Assembly: GCA_028023455.1 (NCBI GenBank) | Contig: JAQFVV010006707.1 | Location: forward strand, 64,001-128,000 | DNA length: 64,000 bases | Direction of reading: 5' to 3' | Source: Epiperipatus broadwayi | Taxonomy: Eukaryota > Onychophora > Udeonychophora > Euonychophora > Peripatidae | Shown: positions 38,024 through 48,726 of the stretch, piece by piece | Layout of the letters: every line of letters begins with the position of its first letter | Position numbering within the stretch: position 1 is the stretch's first letter | The notes under the pieces: model-generated | Told to the model about the DNA's origin: nothing | The model's database searches: none | The model's input: only the letters and a program-made list of their open reading frames with translations | Made by a program: the position numbers and the translations under genes

Positions 38024-41000
38024 TCTAACCTGGTCTTGTGCATCCTCACTTCAGAATAGTATATGATATAAAATAAAACGGGTTCTAGCTCAGTTAATAA
38101 TTAATAAATAAAATATTCAGCATTAAAATTAAAATGTTTCACTAGCTCAAATTTAAAATACGAATAAGGTTCAGTTTATAAAAATAAATTAAATAAATAT
38201 TTAATATTTTCATGAGACTTGAAGTGAAAATACAGGTGACAAGATAGATTACATTGAGCCAATATCCCACAGGATATTACCTCAATGGCATAAAAACACT
38301 ATCCCCCTTATTACTATTTCAAATAACAAACTCATAGTATTCTTATGACTTTAATAACTTCTACTCACTAAGATTAAGTTAATAATTACATCTTAATCTT
38401 CTATTCGTAATAATCTAGCTCAAATAAAATAATCTCAGGTTCATAAAGTTTATTCTAAGTTAATTTAAAAATACGGTAGTAAAACATGAGAAGGGATTTT
38501 ATATCATAATCTACTACACTGAAACTAATAATAAATAATAATAATATTCTTCATCGTTTAACTAATTCTGTATATCTTTTCTTTTCATTATATTTTTATT
38601 ATCATAATAAAATAAAATAATTTAACATAATCTTTTATCTTCATGTAATGATATAATAAATACGTGGTAGCATTTGATAATCTGACAAACAAAAGTATGT
38701 ATGGCAACTGATAGCATATAATTCAATATACTATTGTGATAACTACTTTATGACCAATAAAATAATATAAAATTGTGATTATTTAATTAAAAAAATACCA
38801 ATAAAATATTTAAAATTCTCAAAATATTTCTCTGTTTATCTTTTTGTGCAAAATTATATATTTGTTTCAATTATTATGAATATATCGTGATTTCATGCGA
38901 AGTGGAGAAATAAACAATCCAGACACAAAAATTTTGAAAAACAAATTTTAACAAAGTTTATTAACAACAACAAATAAAATAAACAATTTATGTACACTAT
39001 TTACAGTGGATATCCTTATCTTCTACTTTATATTTTATCTACCGAGTTAAAAAAAATTATAGTTTAGTTATATCTTTATTTAGACTTAAGACAAAATAAA
39101 ATGTTACCATTTGGTTTCTCGGTATGGTTAACTTATTGCAAACATATTTACTTATTTTATTAGCAAAATATTTCATCCTTATTATTATTAAAACTAGCTT
39201 ATTTTTAAAACATTCATAGGAAAACATTCTACAGAAAAACACAATTAACTTTATAATGAGTATGGATTTCTCATAATATTAAAAAAATTTCATCTTGCAA
39301 AGTCAAAGATGTTACATAAAATATTCATCCAAAATTCAGTACTAGATTTTAGTGTTTTATCACACGATGTTTACTAATCATAATATATTCTTATTTAGCC
39401 TTACTTTAGTATGATGTAAGTGTAATAATCAATATATTCCTGTTATTCAATAAACAAAAAAAATATACTATGCATATTGTTTATATAATTTACATTGTAC
39501 TATTGTATTTTAAAAATATGCAATACTTATTTTTCTCTTAAAAATAATAATAAAGCATTTAAAAATAATTAACATTTTAAAGAAAATATCTTGTTTAGAT
39601 ACTCTATTCCAAAATTTATATTTCATTTCCAAAATAAATTCAAAAATATATTCTATGATTCTTTCCTTTCCTTTAGGATTCATTGGACCTTCAATTTTAA
39701 GTTATAAAATTCTGTTCCTTATAAGCAAATAAACCAATTGTATACAAAAATGATAGCATAACCTAAGCTCTAAATTATTTATCATTTCTTTTCAAAATAT
39801 CTTACTGAAATGATGCAGTTACATGAAATAAAGATAGCGAAATAGATGTATAGGATTTAAGGAAGATATCTAGAGTATCACTCACAACATATCTCAAAAA
39901 TCATGGCACAGGGCATTACAAGAAAGAGGTATGACCTTTACCTGTGTAATAACCTCTAATACATGAACGATGTTAAAGCTATTTCTTCAGCTTTATTAGA
40001 ACATCAAATATTTAAAGAAATATTAAACACTGTCCAAATAAAATGTGTACCAGTCATAGGGCTTTGTTAATTATGCTGATATCCACACAAAGACTAAATA
40101 TTATTCACAATCCTTATAACATCCTATTTCTTAAAACATCATCTTGGTTTCCTGTTTACTAAGTACTTCCAATCCACTATCTCAACATTATTTCTCAAGA
40201 TTTTCCACATCTTACATCGATAAATAACTATCTGCATTTACAAAACAATAAATAAAATTCATTGATAATTAAACAATCCCACTGTTCCACAAGAAAAGTT
40301 TGTCTACTTCATCATTCTGTATGTTTAATCATATACAATCTAACTAGACAAAATTTGAATATCCTAACATGAAAATTTTAAAAGAATCACATAATTCTTT
40401 GTTATTATGTTGGATTATATCACTAATATAAAAAAAATCATTGTATGCCTTTTTTCAAATCAATCCTATCTCATAATGTTTTTTTTAAAATGTTGTATAA
40501 AATGTGTTACATATAATTAAAAAAAAAAACTTTTACACTTCATTCTTACGATTCATAGATGATCTAAAGAAAACAAAAAATATACATTATAAATTATTAA
40601 TAGTCATTATTATTACCAAAATAACCTTTATCTGGTCATCGTATTCAGTAGGCTTCTTCATCCACTAGATACCGATCATTGCAATCATAAAGAAATATAC
40701 ATTCATACACTTTATTTTAAAATATTCTTATATAAATTATTAGATTATTACATTATAAAGTTCTTATATTAATAAATTAATGTTTTTATGTTTTCCTAAT
40801 CTTATAAAATAGAAAAATTTACATTTAAACTAAGTTAATAAAATAAAAGGAATCAAAACTATAATTACATATTTTCTTGACAATAGTTCCTGATAAGTCC
40901 AAAATGTTTATTATTTTCTCTAGAGTTTTAAAATGTTCTCCTCCAAGTGCATTAAAGTTTAAAAATAAAAAATAAATATTAATCCATTTAGTAAAATTTA

Positions 41001-42996
41001 TAGAAAATAATTCTTGGTTTTAGTATTTAGGACGATAATTATTAAATCATAATATTAATTAATCCCATGAAATTTCTTCAATATTCTCTGCAGCATATCT
41101 GATGCAACACTCCATCTAGCTTAACTTTAAAAATATTTGGTAAACTTTTTTTACAATATTTCCATGGATCTATTTTTTATTCAACTACGTGTTCACTTTT
41201 TTTTATATAAGTTTCCTTCTTAATACATTTAAACTTTTGTTTGATATTTTTTTAAATATCACCTTTTTTAAAAAACTTCAAGTACTTTTAAACAAATGTT
41301 TTCTAAATACATTTTAAACAATTCTAAGACTGGAGGTTTTATTATCAAAAAACACTTCAGTAACATATTCTCCTGGGTTCTTTCTTTAACTCTTGAAAAA
41401 TTTTTTTTTAAAAATGCTACCTTCAGAAAGGATATAACATTTTACTCCTTTTGATATAATATTATATAAAACGATTCATAAGATATAATTGTCTTATTAC
41501 TATTTTTTAAAAAAATAAATCTTGGATAAACTTATAAATAATACTTCTCAATACATTTTTTTAAGACTCCGTATAATGTCCGAACTGAGGGTTTTATGCA
41601 CTAGAACAGTTCTCCAGTGAAGCATTAATAAAGCTGTATCAAAATATTCCAAAAACATTTTTATATTATTAGAATTTATATCCATTTTATTCCACAGTAT
41701 ATCCATCTTTTCATTGCGAAGTTTAGGTCAAATTTCAGATAAAATAATTCTGGCAAGTACTTTAAAAAACTAGCAAACCATTTTCACGAAGTTTCTAAAT
41801 ATATTATTTTTTTAAACTCTCTTTTGCAAAATACTTCTTAAAAATTATCAATTAGTTTCTGCAAATAAAACTATAAAAAAGTATTAAAAATTGACTAAAT
41901 AAAAATTTAAAAAATACTATCTATTTGATAGCTGCTAATATACCTTTCTCTGGTTTTAATACATTATTAATCTCCCCTGATACCCCCTGTGCAATTCATA
42001 TTTATAGTATATAAGAATACCTCATTTGATTGGTTGATTCTTACTTTTAGCTTGAGAACAAATTTACATATTTTCAATTTTTTACAGAATTTAATTTCAA
42101 AATTACAAATTATGATGTAATTAACTTAAAATATTATTTAAAACATCACTTTTAAATCAATTATTGCTTTATCAAAATTATTTAATCATTTAAAATAACT
42201 TTTAAAATAACTTTAATAACTTATTCCATTCTTAATATTCAATTTATCTAGTTTTATTTAAACAAAATATTTAATTTTTATATTATGAGTGTATTCGTCT
42301 TTATTATATCATTTAAGCATGTTATACGATAGTTAACTTAATATTTAATATTTGCTTTATGCTAGGTGATAATTCCATCCAATTTTATAATGCAATCTTT
42401 TAAAATATTTTAAACTTTGTTATTAATTCAAACAAGCAGTGTGTGTGAAAGTATGCATTATACAAGTCACATGATCAATAACTTTGACAGACGATTTTTA
42501 ATCTATTTCTCTTCCCAGATTTACAAAATTGATACCCTTATTATATTTAATAATATAATTATAAAAATTTGGAAAATAATTTAAAAAATATAGAACTAAA
42601 TACAATTTTCACCATCATAAAGTTTATTTTTAAAATATATCATATTAATTTTGATTATTAAACATAGTTTATAAATTTAAATACTGTATAACATTTATTT
42701 ATCTATACGTTTAAGACTATTAAAATTGAGCTTATTAAACATACTTTTAAATATTTATAGCTGAGTTATTTATTATGGCCAGCTTTTCTAACCATATGCA
42801 ACAATATTTTAAGCTTTACTTGTTTTTAAATGATTCGCTATAATTTTATATACTACGTATTTTCTTTATTATCAAATTGTACTTTATAACATAATTGACA
42901 AAATATAATTAACATATTAAAATAACATATTCTAAAATTTAAAATTTTTAGTAATTAACTGTTATGAACTATTACTGACCTATAGAAAAGGGCACT
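38024..42996 (-). mobile_element. Long LTR-like unit, family A, copy 3
   Basis: Starts TCTAACC (TGTAACC in copy 1) and ends GGGCACT (GGGCACA in copy 1), between (TA)n tracts. Blocks shared with copy 1 in the same order include GGTTCTAGCTCAG, AATGGCATAAAAACACTATC, TTTACAGTGGATATCC, AAAATCATGGCACAG, GCTATTTCTTCAGCTTTAT and ATAGGGCTTTGTTA. It contains no recognisable gag, pol or env. Both termini have lost the canonical dinucleotide, so this copy is older than or more mutated than copy 1. Confidence 0.55.
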
Positions 42997-43136
42997 ATAT
43001 ATATATATATATATATATATATCAAAACTAGGTATATGTATATTTACATTTATATATATATATATATATATAAATGTAAAATACAATACCTGTTATAAAA
43101 TATTATATATATATAAGGGTAAATACATTATAGTTT

Positions 43137-43194
43137 AAATTCTTTTGTAACGCTTTTGATTGCATGGTAATTCTCATCAGCTTTAACTGAATTT
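43137..43194 (-). ncRNA. Hammerhead-like motif in PLE terminal segment
   Basis: On the minus strand: AAAUUC-type stem strand, AAAG, CUGAUGA, a hairpin region GAAUUACCAUGCAAUC, AAAA where GAAA is expected, then GCGUUACAAAAG and AAUUU. It is an inverted copy of 44409-44468 with a small deletion around the GAAA strand. PLEs are known to carry hammerhead ribozymes in their terminal repeats. Confidence 0.45.
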
Positions 43195-44408
43195 CAAATT
43201 TTTTAAACTTAATGCTATGTATATTTCCATAAGCTGTGTATGGTCATATTAATATGTCTGTAAATAAACATTTAATAGATTTTATTATTGAATCACTAAA
43301 ATTTATAAGTGATAATATTATTGCAACATATAATGATAGGTTTTATAAAATAGGTAAAGGATGGTTAATGGGCTTACCTATGGTAGCACAAATTTGTAAT
43401 TTTACATTGTAAAGTTATGAAGATATTATATTTAATTCTTATAATTTTGAAGATATTAAAATTTCTAGATCTGTTGATGATGTTTTTGTTTGTGGTCATA
43501 AAGACATTATTGAGGTTCTTTTATATAATCTGAATAATTTAAACAATTTAAAATGGACTATTGAGAAAGAACAAAATGGAAAAATAAAAATTTTGGATTT
43601 ACAAATATTTAGAGATGCTACTGATTTAAATTATAAATTAATTTTCAAACATATTGAAGAAAAAGGATATATTCATTTTAAATCATGTGTTCCAATGATA
43701 CATAAAATGGAAAGTCTGAAATAATTTTTGCAGCGCAATAATAAATTATGTAAATATAAAAGGGTAATAAAATTTTAAATATTGAACTCTTTGCTAATGA
43801 ACTTGTAAAGGTTGGTCATGATAAAAAACAAATTTTGTGTACAGTAAGTTCATTTAATAATAAGAAGAGTGTTTGCAGCGTTACTTTAAATAATAAAAAA
43901 TGATATCTATGCCATTTATAAATAACATGCAATCTAAATTAATTAAGAATATATTTAAAGAAAAGTATAATATTTCATTTTGTGCTCCTCTGAATGTTAA
44001 TCGATTGATTAATAATTCTAAGAATGTAATTTCTAAATTGCAAAGAAGTAATATAATTTATCAGATTTCATGTGGATGTCAGAAATTATATATCAGTGAA
44101 TCAAAATGTTCTGTAGAGAAAAGATCGAAGGAGCATCAATTATTATAGAATAGAATTAAAAATAATGCAAATAGTCAATTTAATACAGCTTCAGTATTCT
44201 TTCACCATGAAAAGACTTGTAATTATAGATTTACATTTAATAGTACTGAAATAAAAATATTAATGGAAGAAAGAAATCATAAAAAGAGAAAAATTAAAGA
44301 GGAAAATTTAATTGATAAATATAAGGATGATGTTATTAATAGGCAAGTTGCAAATATGGCCATACACAGCTTATGGAAATATATGTAACATTAAATTTTA
44401 AAAAATTG

Positions 44409-44468
44409 AAATTCAGTTAAAGCTGATGAGGATTACCACATAATCATCGAAAGTGCTACAAAGAATTT
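44409..44468 (+). ncRNA. Hammerhead-like motif at PLE 3' end
   Basis: CUGAUGA (44423-44429) is followed by a hairpin GAUUA/UAAUC with loop CCACA, then AUC and GAAA (44449-44452). A short stem III AGUGCU and A at the cleavage position come next. AAAUUC/GAAUUU closes stem I beyond an internal loop. The three extra bases before GAAA and the weak proximal stem I make the fold non-canonical. The position agrees with known PLE hammerheads. Confidence 0.5.
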
Positions 44469-44691
44469 AAACTATAATATTGTATTTACCATTAAATTTA
44501 TATATATAATATGGTAAATTTAGTATAATTGAATTTTACATAAAATAAAATAGCTGAAACACACAAAGCTTATATATACCTGTGTCTATATATGTAATAT
44601 ATAGGGTATATGAGCACAGACTTTCACATGACCCACCACTCTCCACACTATCTTATAACACTGATACACTCCAACACATATATGTTGAAAA

Positions 44692-44759
44692 GATAAATAA
44701 TCACCAATATACGTATTTCATGCTAAACCAGCAATCATCAGTTGGTTCAGATTATCATC
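44692..44759 (-). ncRNA. Type I hammerhead ribozyme, family R1, copy 1
   Basis: On the minus strand the full fold is present. Stem I distal is GAUGAUAAUC/GAUUAUUUAUC, followed by a UGA bulge and proximal ACCAA/UUGGU. The core is CUGAUGA. Stem II is UGCU/AGCA with loop GGUUU and a U-U mismatch at its base. GAA leads to stem III, the perfect palindrome AUACGUAU (AUA/UAU with a 2-nt loop), then A at the cleavage position. All conserved core residues are in place. Self-cleavage is predicted after that A. Confidence 0.85.
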
Positions 44760-45203
44760 TCTACACATATATGCTATAAGTGGTCAGATGTATATTGATA
44801 GCCAAACCTCATACTGTAATGGACAGGCTTCAATCTACTCCACACTCCTACTCTTCAACCGTGCATCCAATTGAAAATCTGATGATGGAATGCTCAAAGG
44901 CCACCCTGAGGCCGAGATTCTTGTCACACCCATGTTGACATAAGGCCAATCTGACCTCATGTACAAGGCATAATCCATTTAATGCACATAGAGGGGATGG
45001 ACAGACATCTCTAATTATGTAATAGCTGAAACACACAGGCTTATATATACCTCAGGGTGGCCTTTGAGCATTCCATCATCAGATTTTCAATTGGATGAAT
45101 GGTTGAAGAGTTGGAGTGTGGAGTAGATTGAAGCCTGTCCATTACAATATGAGGTTTGTCTATCTTAATATATATCTGAGCACTTATAGCATATATGTGT
45201 AGA

Positions 45204-45271
45204 GATGGTAATCTGGACCAACTGATGATTGCTGGTTTAGCATGAAATATGTATATTGATGATTATGAATC
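45204..45271 (+). ncRNA. Type I hammerhead ribozyme, family R1, copy 2
   Basis: Same fold as copy 1, on the plus strand. Core CUGAUGA is at 45222-45228, stem II UGCU/AGCA, GAAA intact, stem III AUAUGUAU. Proximal stem I is ACCAA/UUGAU, with one mismatch caused by a G-to-A change. This may weaken but need not abolish activity. Confidence 0.8.
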
Positions 45272-45660
45272 TTTTCAACCGATATGTGTTGGAGTGTATC
45301 AGTGTTATAAGATAGTGTGGAGAGTGGTGGGTCATGTGAAAGTCTGTGCTCATATACCCTATATATTACATATATAGACACAGGTATATATAAGCCTGTG
45401 TGTTTCAGCTATTACATAATTAGAGATGTCTGCCCATCACTTCTATGTGTAATGGATTATGTCCTCTACATGAGGGGTCAGATTATGGGTGTGACAAGAA
45501 TCTTGCTTTCAGGGTGGCCTTTGATAATTCCATCATCAGATTTTCAATTGGATGAATGGTTGAAGAGTTGGAGTGTAGAATAGATTGAAGCCTGTCCATT
45601 ACAGTATGAGGTTTGGCTATCTTAATATATATCTGAGCACATATATCATATATGTGTAGA

Positions 45661-45728
45661 GATGGTAATCTGGACCAACTGATGATTGCTGGTTTAGCAT
45701 GAAATACATATATTGGTGATTATTTATC
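45661..45728 (+). ncRNA. Type I hammerhead ribozyme, family R1, copy 3
   Basis: Core CUGAUGA at 45679-45685 and GAAA are intact. Stem I is ACCAA/UUGGU plus UAAUC/GAUUA and an outer GAU/AUC. Stem II is UGCU/AGCA with loop GGUUU. Stem III is AUACAUAU, with three pairs and a CA loop. No deviation from the required core is visible. Confidence 0.85.
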
Positions 45729-46176
45729 TTTTCTATATATATATATATGATGGTGATTATTTATCTTTTCTATATATATATATGTGATGCAGTGTATCAG
45801 TGTTATAAGATAGTGTGGAGAGTGGTGGGTCATGTAAAAGTCTGTGCTCATATACCCTATATATTACATATATAGACATAGGTATATATAAGCCTGTGTG
45901 TTTCAGCTATTACATAATTAGAGATGTCTGCCCATCACTTCTATGTGTATTAAATGGATTAGGTCCTCTACATGAGGGGTCAGATTGAACTTAGGTCAAC
46001 ATGGGCATGACAAGAATCTCAGCGTCAGGGTGGCCTTTGAGCATTCCATCATCAGATTTTCAATTGGATGAATGGTTGAAGAGTTGGAGTGTGGAGTAGA
46101 TTGAAGCCTGTCCATTACAGTATGAGGTTTGGCTATCTTAATATATATCTGAGCACTTATAGCATATATGTGTAGA

Positions 46177-46244
46177 GATTGTAATCTGGACCAACTGATG
46201 ATTGCTGCTTTAGCATGAAATACTTATATTGGTGATTATTTATC
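46177..46244 (+). ncRNA. Type I hammerhead ribozyme, family R1, copy 4
   Basis: Core CUGAUGA at 46195-46201 and GAAA are intact. Proximal stem I is ACCAA/UUGGU and distal is UAAUC/GAUUA. The stem II loop is GCUUU instead of GGUUU, and stem III is AUACUUAU with three pairs. Expected to be foldable. Confidence 0.83.
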
Positions 46245-46339
46245 TTTTTAACATATATGTGTTGGAGTGTATCAGTGTTATAAGATAGTGTGGAGAGTGG
46301 TGGGTCATGTAAAAGCCTGTGCTCATATACCCTATATAT

Positions 46340-46849
46340 AAAATAAAATATTAAGTAATGTTTAAATAGTAATATTTCTATACTTTTTTGTTCTCTGATA
46401 AGTATTTTAAAAAGAAAATAAAAAGTAACATAATGGTTTTATATAATTGATAATTATCAATCCAGATTACATTTAAAAAAGTTATTAATATTAAATATTA
46501 TTAAACATTATTCAATGTTTAAAAGAATATATTAATATTAAGAACTATGTTAGAAGTAACATTGTTATTAGGAGTCACTCTAATTGAGCAGACTGTAAAC
46601 TATAATACTTATTGAAAAAAAAAACTTTTAAAACTACAGCTAAGTGAAACTATAAGTCATGCAATGGTTCAGCAGTTAGACTACAAAAATGTATATCAAT
46701 AGAATATCTTAAACATTCTGTAATGATTTAAACTCTGATGTTTTGTAGTGACATCAGTGATGATAAAAATTTGTGAAAAAAAATTATTACATAATATAAA
46801 GGCAATTATTTAGAACTTTTTATATATTCAAAATGATATTTTTTTTGTC

Positions 46850-46883
<34 letters not shown>
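46340..46883. other. AT-rich spacer ending in (TA)n
   Basis: No gene or repeat end was recognised between the ribozyme array and the (TA)n tract at about 46853-46883. That tract is the left flank of the LTR retrotransposon. Confidence 0.5.
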
Positions 46884-46886
<3 letters not shown>

Positions 46887-47453
46887 AAATATCGATAAAT
46901 CTATCTATATTTTAAAAAGCATTTGTTGTTATTTAAAAAAAATCTCTTTGATTTGATGTTTATATATATGGTGTATTATTATCGTTTATGGTTATTAGTT
47001 ATAGTTGTTTGGATATATTATTTTATTTATTAGTTAATGGTACATCACTGTGAATATTTAATTAGGTTTGGTTCTCATCGATGAGCAACCATATCCCACT
47101 GGATGGCACAGTTATCATGCTAAAACTATAAAATATGATTATTCACAGGCCATTAATTATAATCATTTTGATGTGTTTTTGTAATGCGAAAATAGAAACA
47201 AACGAAAATCGTCTTTTTTAAATATTATTTAATTTTAAATATTTTTTATTAATGTATACAAATTAAATGATAATAATAAATGTAAAATAAAATAAACAAA
47301 TTAAAATTTGATTTGTTTTTTTTAGTTTTCTTTTAATTAGAAAAATCAATTTTCTATCGGAGATTTTTTTACTGGGGTTACGGCTTTTTTTTTTTTGTTG
47401 TTCACCGCTATGTTTTATTTCAAATAGAATGACAACTAAAAGTAAAAGTTGTT

Positions 47454-47577
47454 ACGGTTAGTTTTAGGGTTAGTTTAGGGTTAGTTTTAGAGTTAGTTTA
47501 GGGTTAGTTTTAGGGTTAGTTTTAGGATTAGTTTTAGGGTTAGTTTAGGGTTAGCTTTAGGGTTAGGTTTACGGTTA
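47454..47577 (+). repeat. TTAGGG-containing minisatellite
   Basis: About ten units of the form GGTTAGTTTTAG or GGTTAGTTTAG in tandem. The spacing of about 11-12 bp and the interior TTT distinguish it from a true (TTAGGG)n telomere repeat. It lies inside the nested inverted repeat at 47376-48103. Confidence 0.8.
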
Positions 47578-48184
47578 AAATAAATAATATCAAAATAGTA
47601 TTTTTGTAAATATTTTTTTTTACTAAAATCTATAAAATAAATGATAACAATAAACCTAAACTATATTCAACAAAGTATAACAGTAGTCGGAGAAAAGAAA
47701 GAAACTAAAACTTTTTTAAACGACAAATATATATATAAAATGTTTATAATATATGCCTTTTATGACATTTAAAAAAACAGTGTACAATTGTACTTTTCTT
47801 ACTGGATATTTTTGTGTTAACACGCTTTTTTATTTAAAAAATATACACACGGTACAATCTTAAAATGTCTCATGGAAATGTTATGAACGGTACGTTACTT
47901 GACGCGTTACCTAATTCCAATTCACTTTATACATATATCTCATCAACATTTACTACTTAAAACTTCAATACACTATGGTGTAAAAAGTCTGTTAATTATT
48001 ACTTTACAAAATCTGAACATTTCAATACTTTAAAATAAAAAAAAAATCCAATGAAACATTTCCATCCAATTCAAAAAACACACCCTCTCCCCAAGCCGTA
48101 ACCTTTTTATAAACTGTGCGAATTGGGAAAATTTATTTGCTGCGTAAACATACATACTGTACTGTGATGCGATATAGCAGCCTG

Positions 48185-48250
48185 CAATCTGTAGTACAAC
48201 AAAAAAGTTGTATTATAGATAAACGCGGGTTCGAATGTGTCGGCCGCGGA
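48185..48250 (+). repeat. tRNA-like segment
   Basis: GCGGGTTCGAATGTGTC resembles a B box, and TGCGATATAGCAGCC, about 50 bp upstream, could be a decayed A box. Local GC content is high. No cloverleaf can be closed. It may be a tRNA-derived head in the TIR-type element. Confidence 0.3.
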
Positions 48251-48691
48251 AACGGCATTTTTATGTGTTTTAGCACAAAAATAGCGCCATCCACAACAAC
48301 CTTTAATTATTAAAGATAAATAAAGACATATAAATTGTTGATTATAAAAAAAGATTATTTTATTTGAAGTGATTATTATTATTTATGTATACATATATAT
48401 TTTTAAAGTTGTCAAATAAATTTTCGATTTAATATTTTTTATATGGTTAATATTTTTTTTTTTTGAATGTTAATTGTTTAAAAGAAAACATATGTAACAA
48501 TGGTTTTCAAAACAGCATTTACTAGCATGTGGAACAATAGCAACAACAAAAGAAGCCAGTATTATTATTAAGATAGTGATTAAACAAACTGAAGGATAAA
48601 AATTTGTTGTACTTTGTTTCTTTGAAATTGCCATTCTTAAGAATAGTGGAATAAGATAAATTTTTGTAATAAATACATAAATCATGACTGG

Positions 48692-48726
<35 letters not shown>

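Larger units (their letters stand above)
43130..44475 (+). pseudogene. Penelope-like element with inverted terminal segment
   Basis: A roughly 115-bp minus-strand piece of the element's own 3' end (about 43130-43245) is joined to a plus-strand copy. That copy starts upstream of RT motif B (KIGKGWLMGLPMVAQ, about 43350) and retains motif C as SVDD (RSVDDVFVCG), the LNNLKWTIEKEQ region and the C-terminal endonuclease (IIYQISCGCQKLYIS, where the Gly of YIG is Ser). Stops occur at about 43410, 43720 and 44146, with frameshifts near 43770. The N-terminal RT is missing. The family is distinct from the 24-26 kb copies but closely related. The ribozyme array at 44551 follows directly. Confidence 0.82.
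44551..46340. repeat. Hammerhead-ribozyme tandem array (family R1, retrozyme-like)
   Basis: One minus-strand unit (44551-45052) is joined head-to-head to three plus-strand ribozyme-bearing units (45053-46340). Unit landmarks, repeated in each, are AGGGTGGCCTTTGA, TCAGATTTTCAATTGGATGA, TGGTTGAAGAGTTGGAGTGT, GCCTGTCCATTACA, the ribozyme, TAAGATAGTGTGGAGAGTGG and CCTGTGTGTTTCAGCTATT. Spacing of the plus-strand cores is 457 and 516 bp; the longer one includes a local TATATA-flanked duplication near 45720-45780. Units are clearly more similar to each other and less AT-rich than the surroundings. The frames of 60-90 codons inside are by-products of the repeat and occur in opposite orientations. Confidence 0.85.
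47065..48301. mobile_element. TIR-type insertion in the 5' LTR with 8-bp target duplication
   Basis: The two LTRs show the empty site: the 3' LTR reads CTATTTAATTATTAAAG, while in the 5' LTR TTTAATTA is present on both sides of this 1237-bp insert (47057-47064 and 48302-48309). An 8-bp duplication fits hAT-like transposition. The ends are only weakly inverted (GGTTTGG and the complement GGTTGTTG). A better internal inverted repeat (GGTTACGGCTT at 47376 and its complement at 48093-48103) suggests a second, nested element. No transposase frame is present. Confidence 0.65.

Noticed and set aside
44582-45583. Reading frames of 62-88 codons in the 44.6-45.6 kb region, two of them nearly identical on opposite strands.
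   Set aside because: They are translations of the hammerhead repeat units. Opposite orientation of the same sequence explains the duplicate protein, and there is no sign of selection on coding.
47454-47577. Possible interstitial telomere repeat (TTAGGG).
   Set aside because: The unit is 11-12 bp (GGTTAGTTT(T)AG) and lies inside a nested inverted-repeat element, so a minisatellite carried by a transposon is the better explanation.
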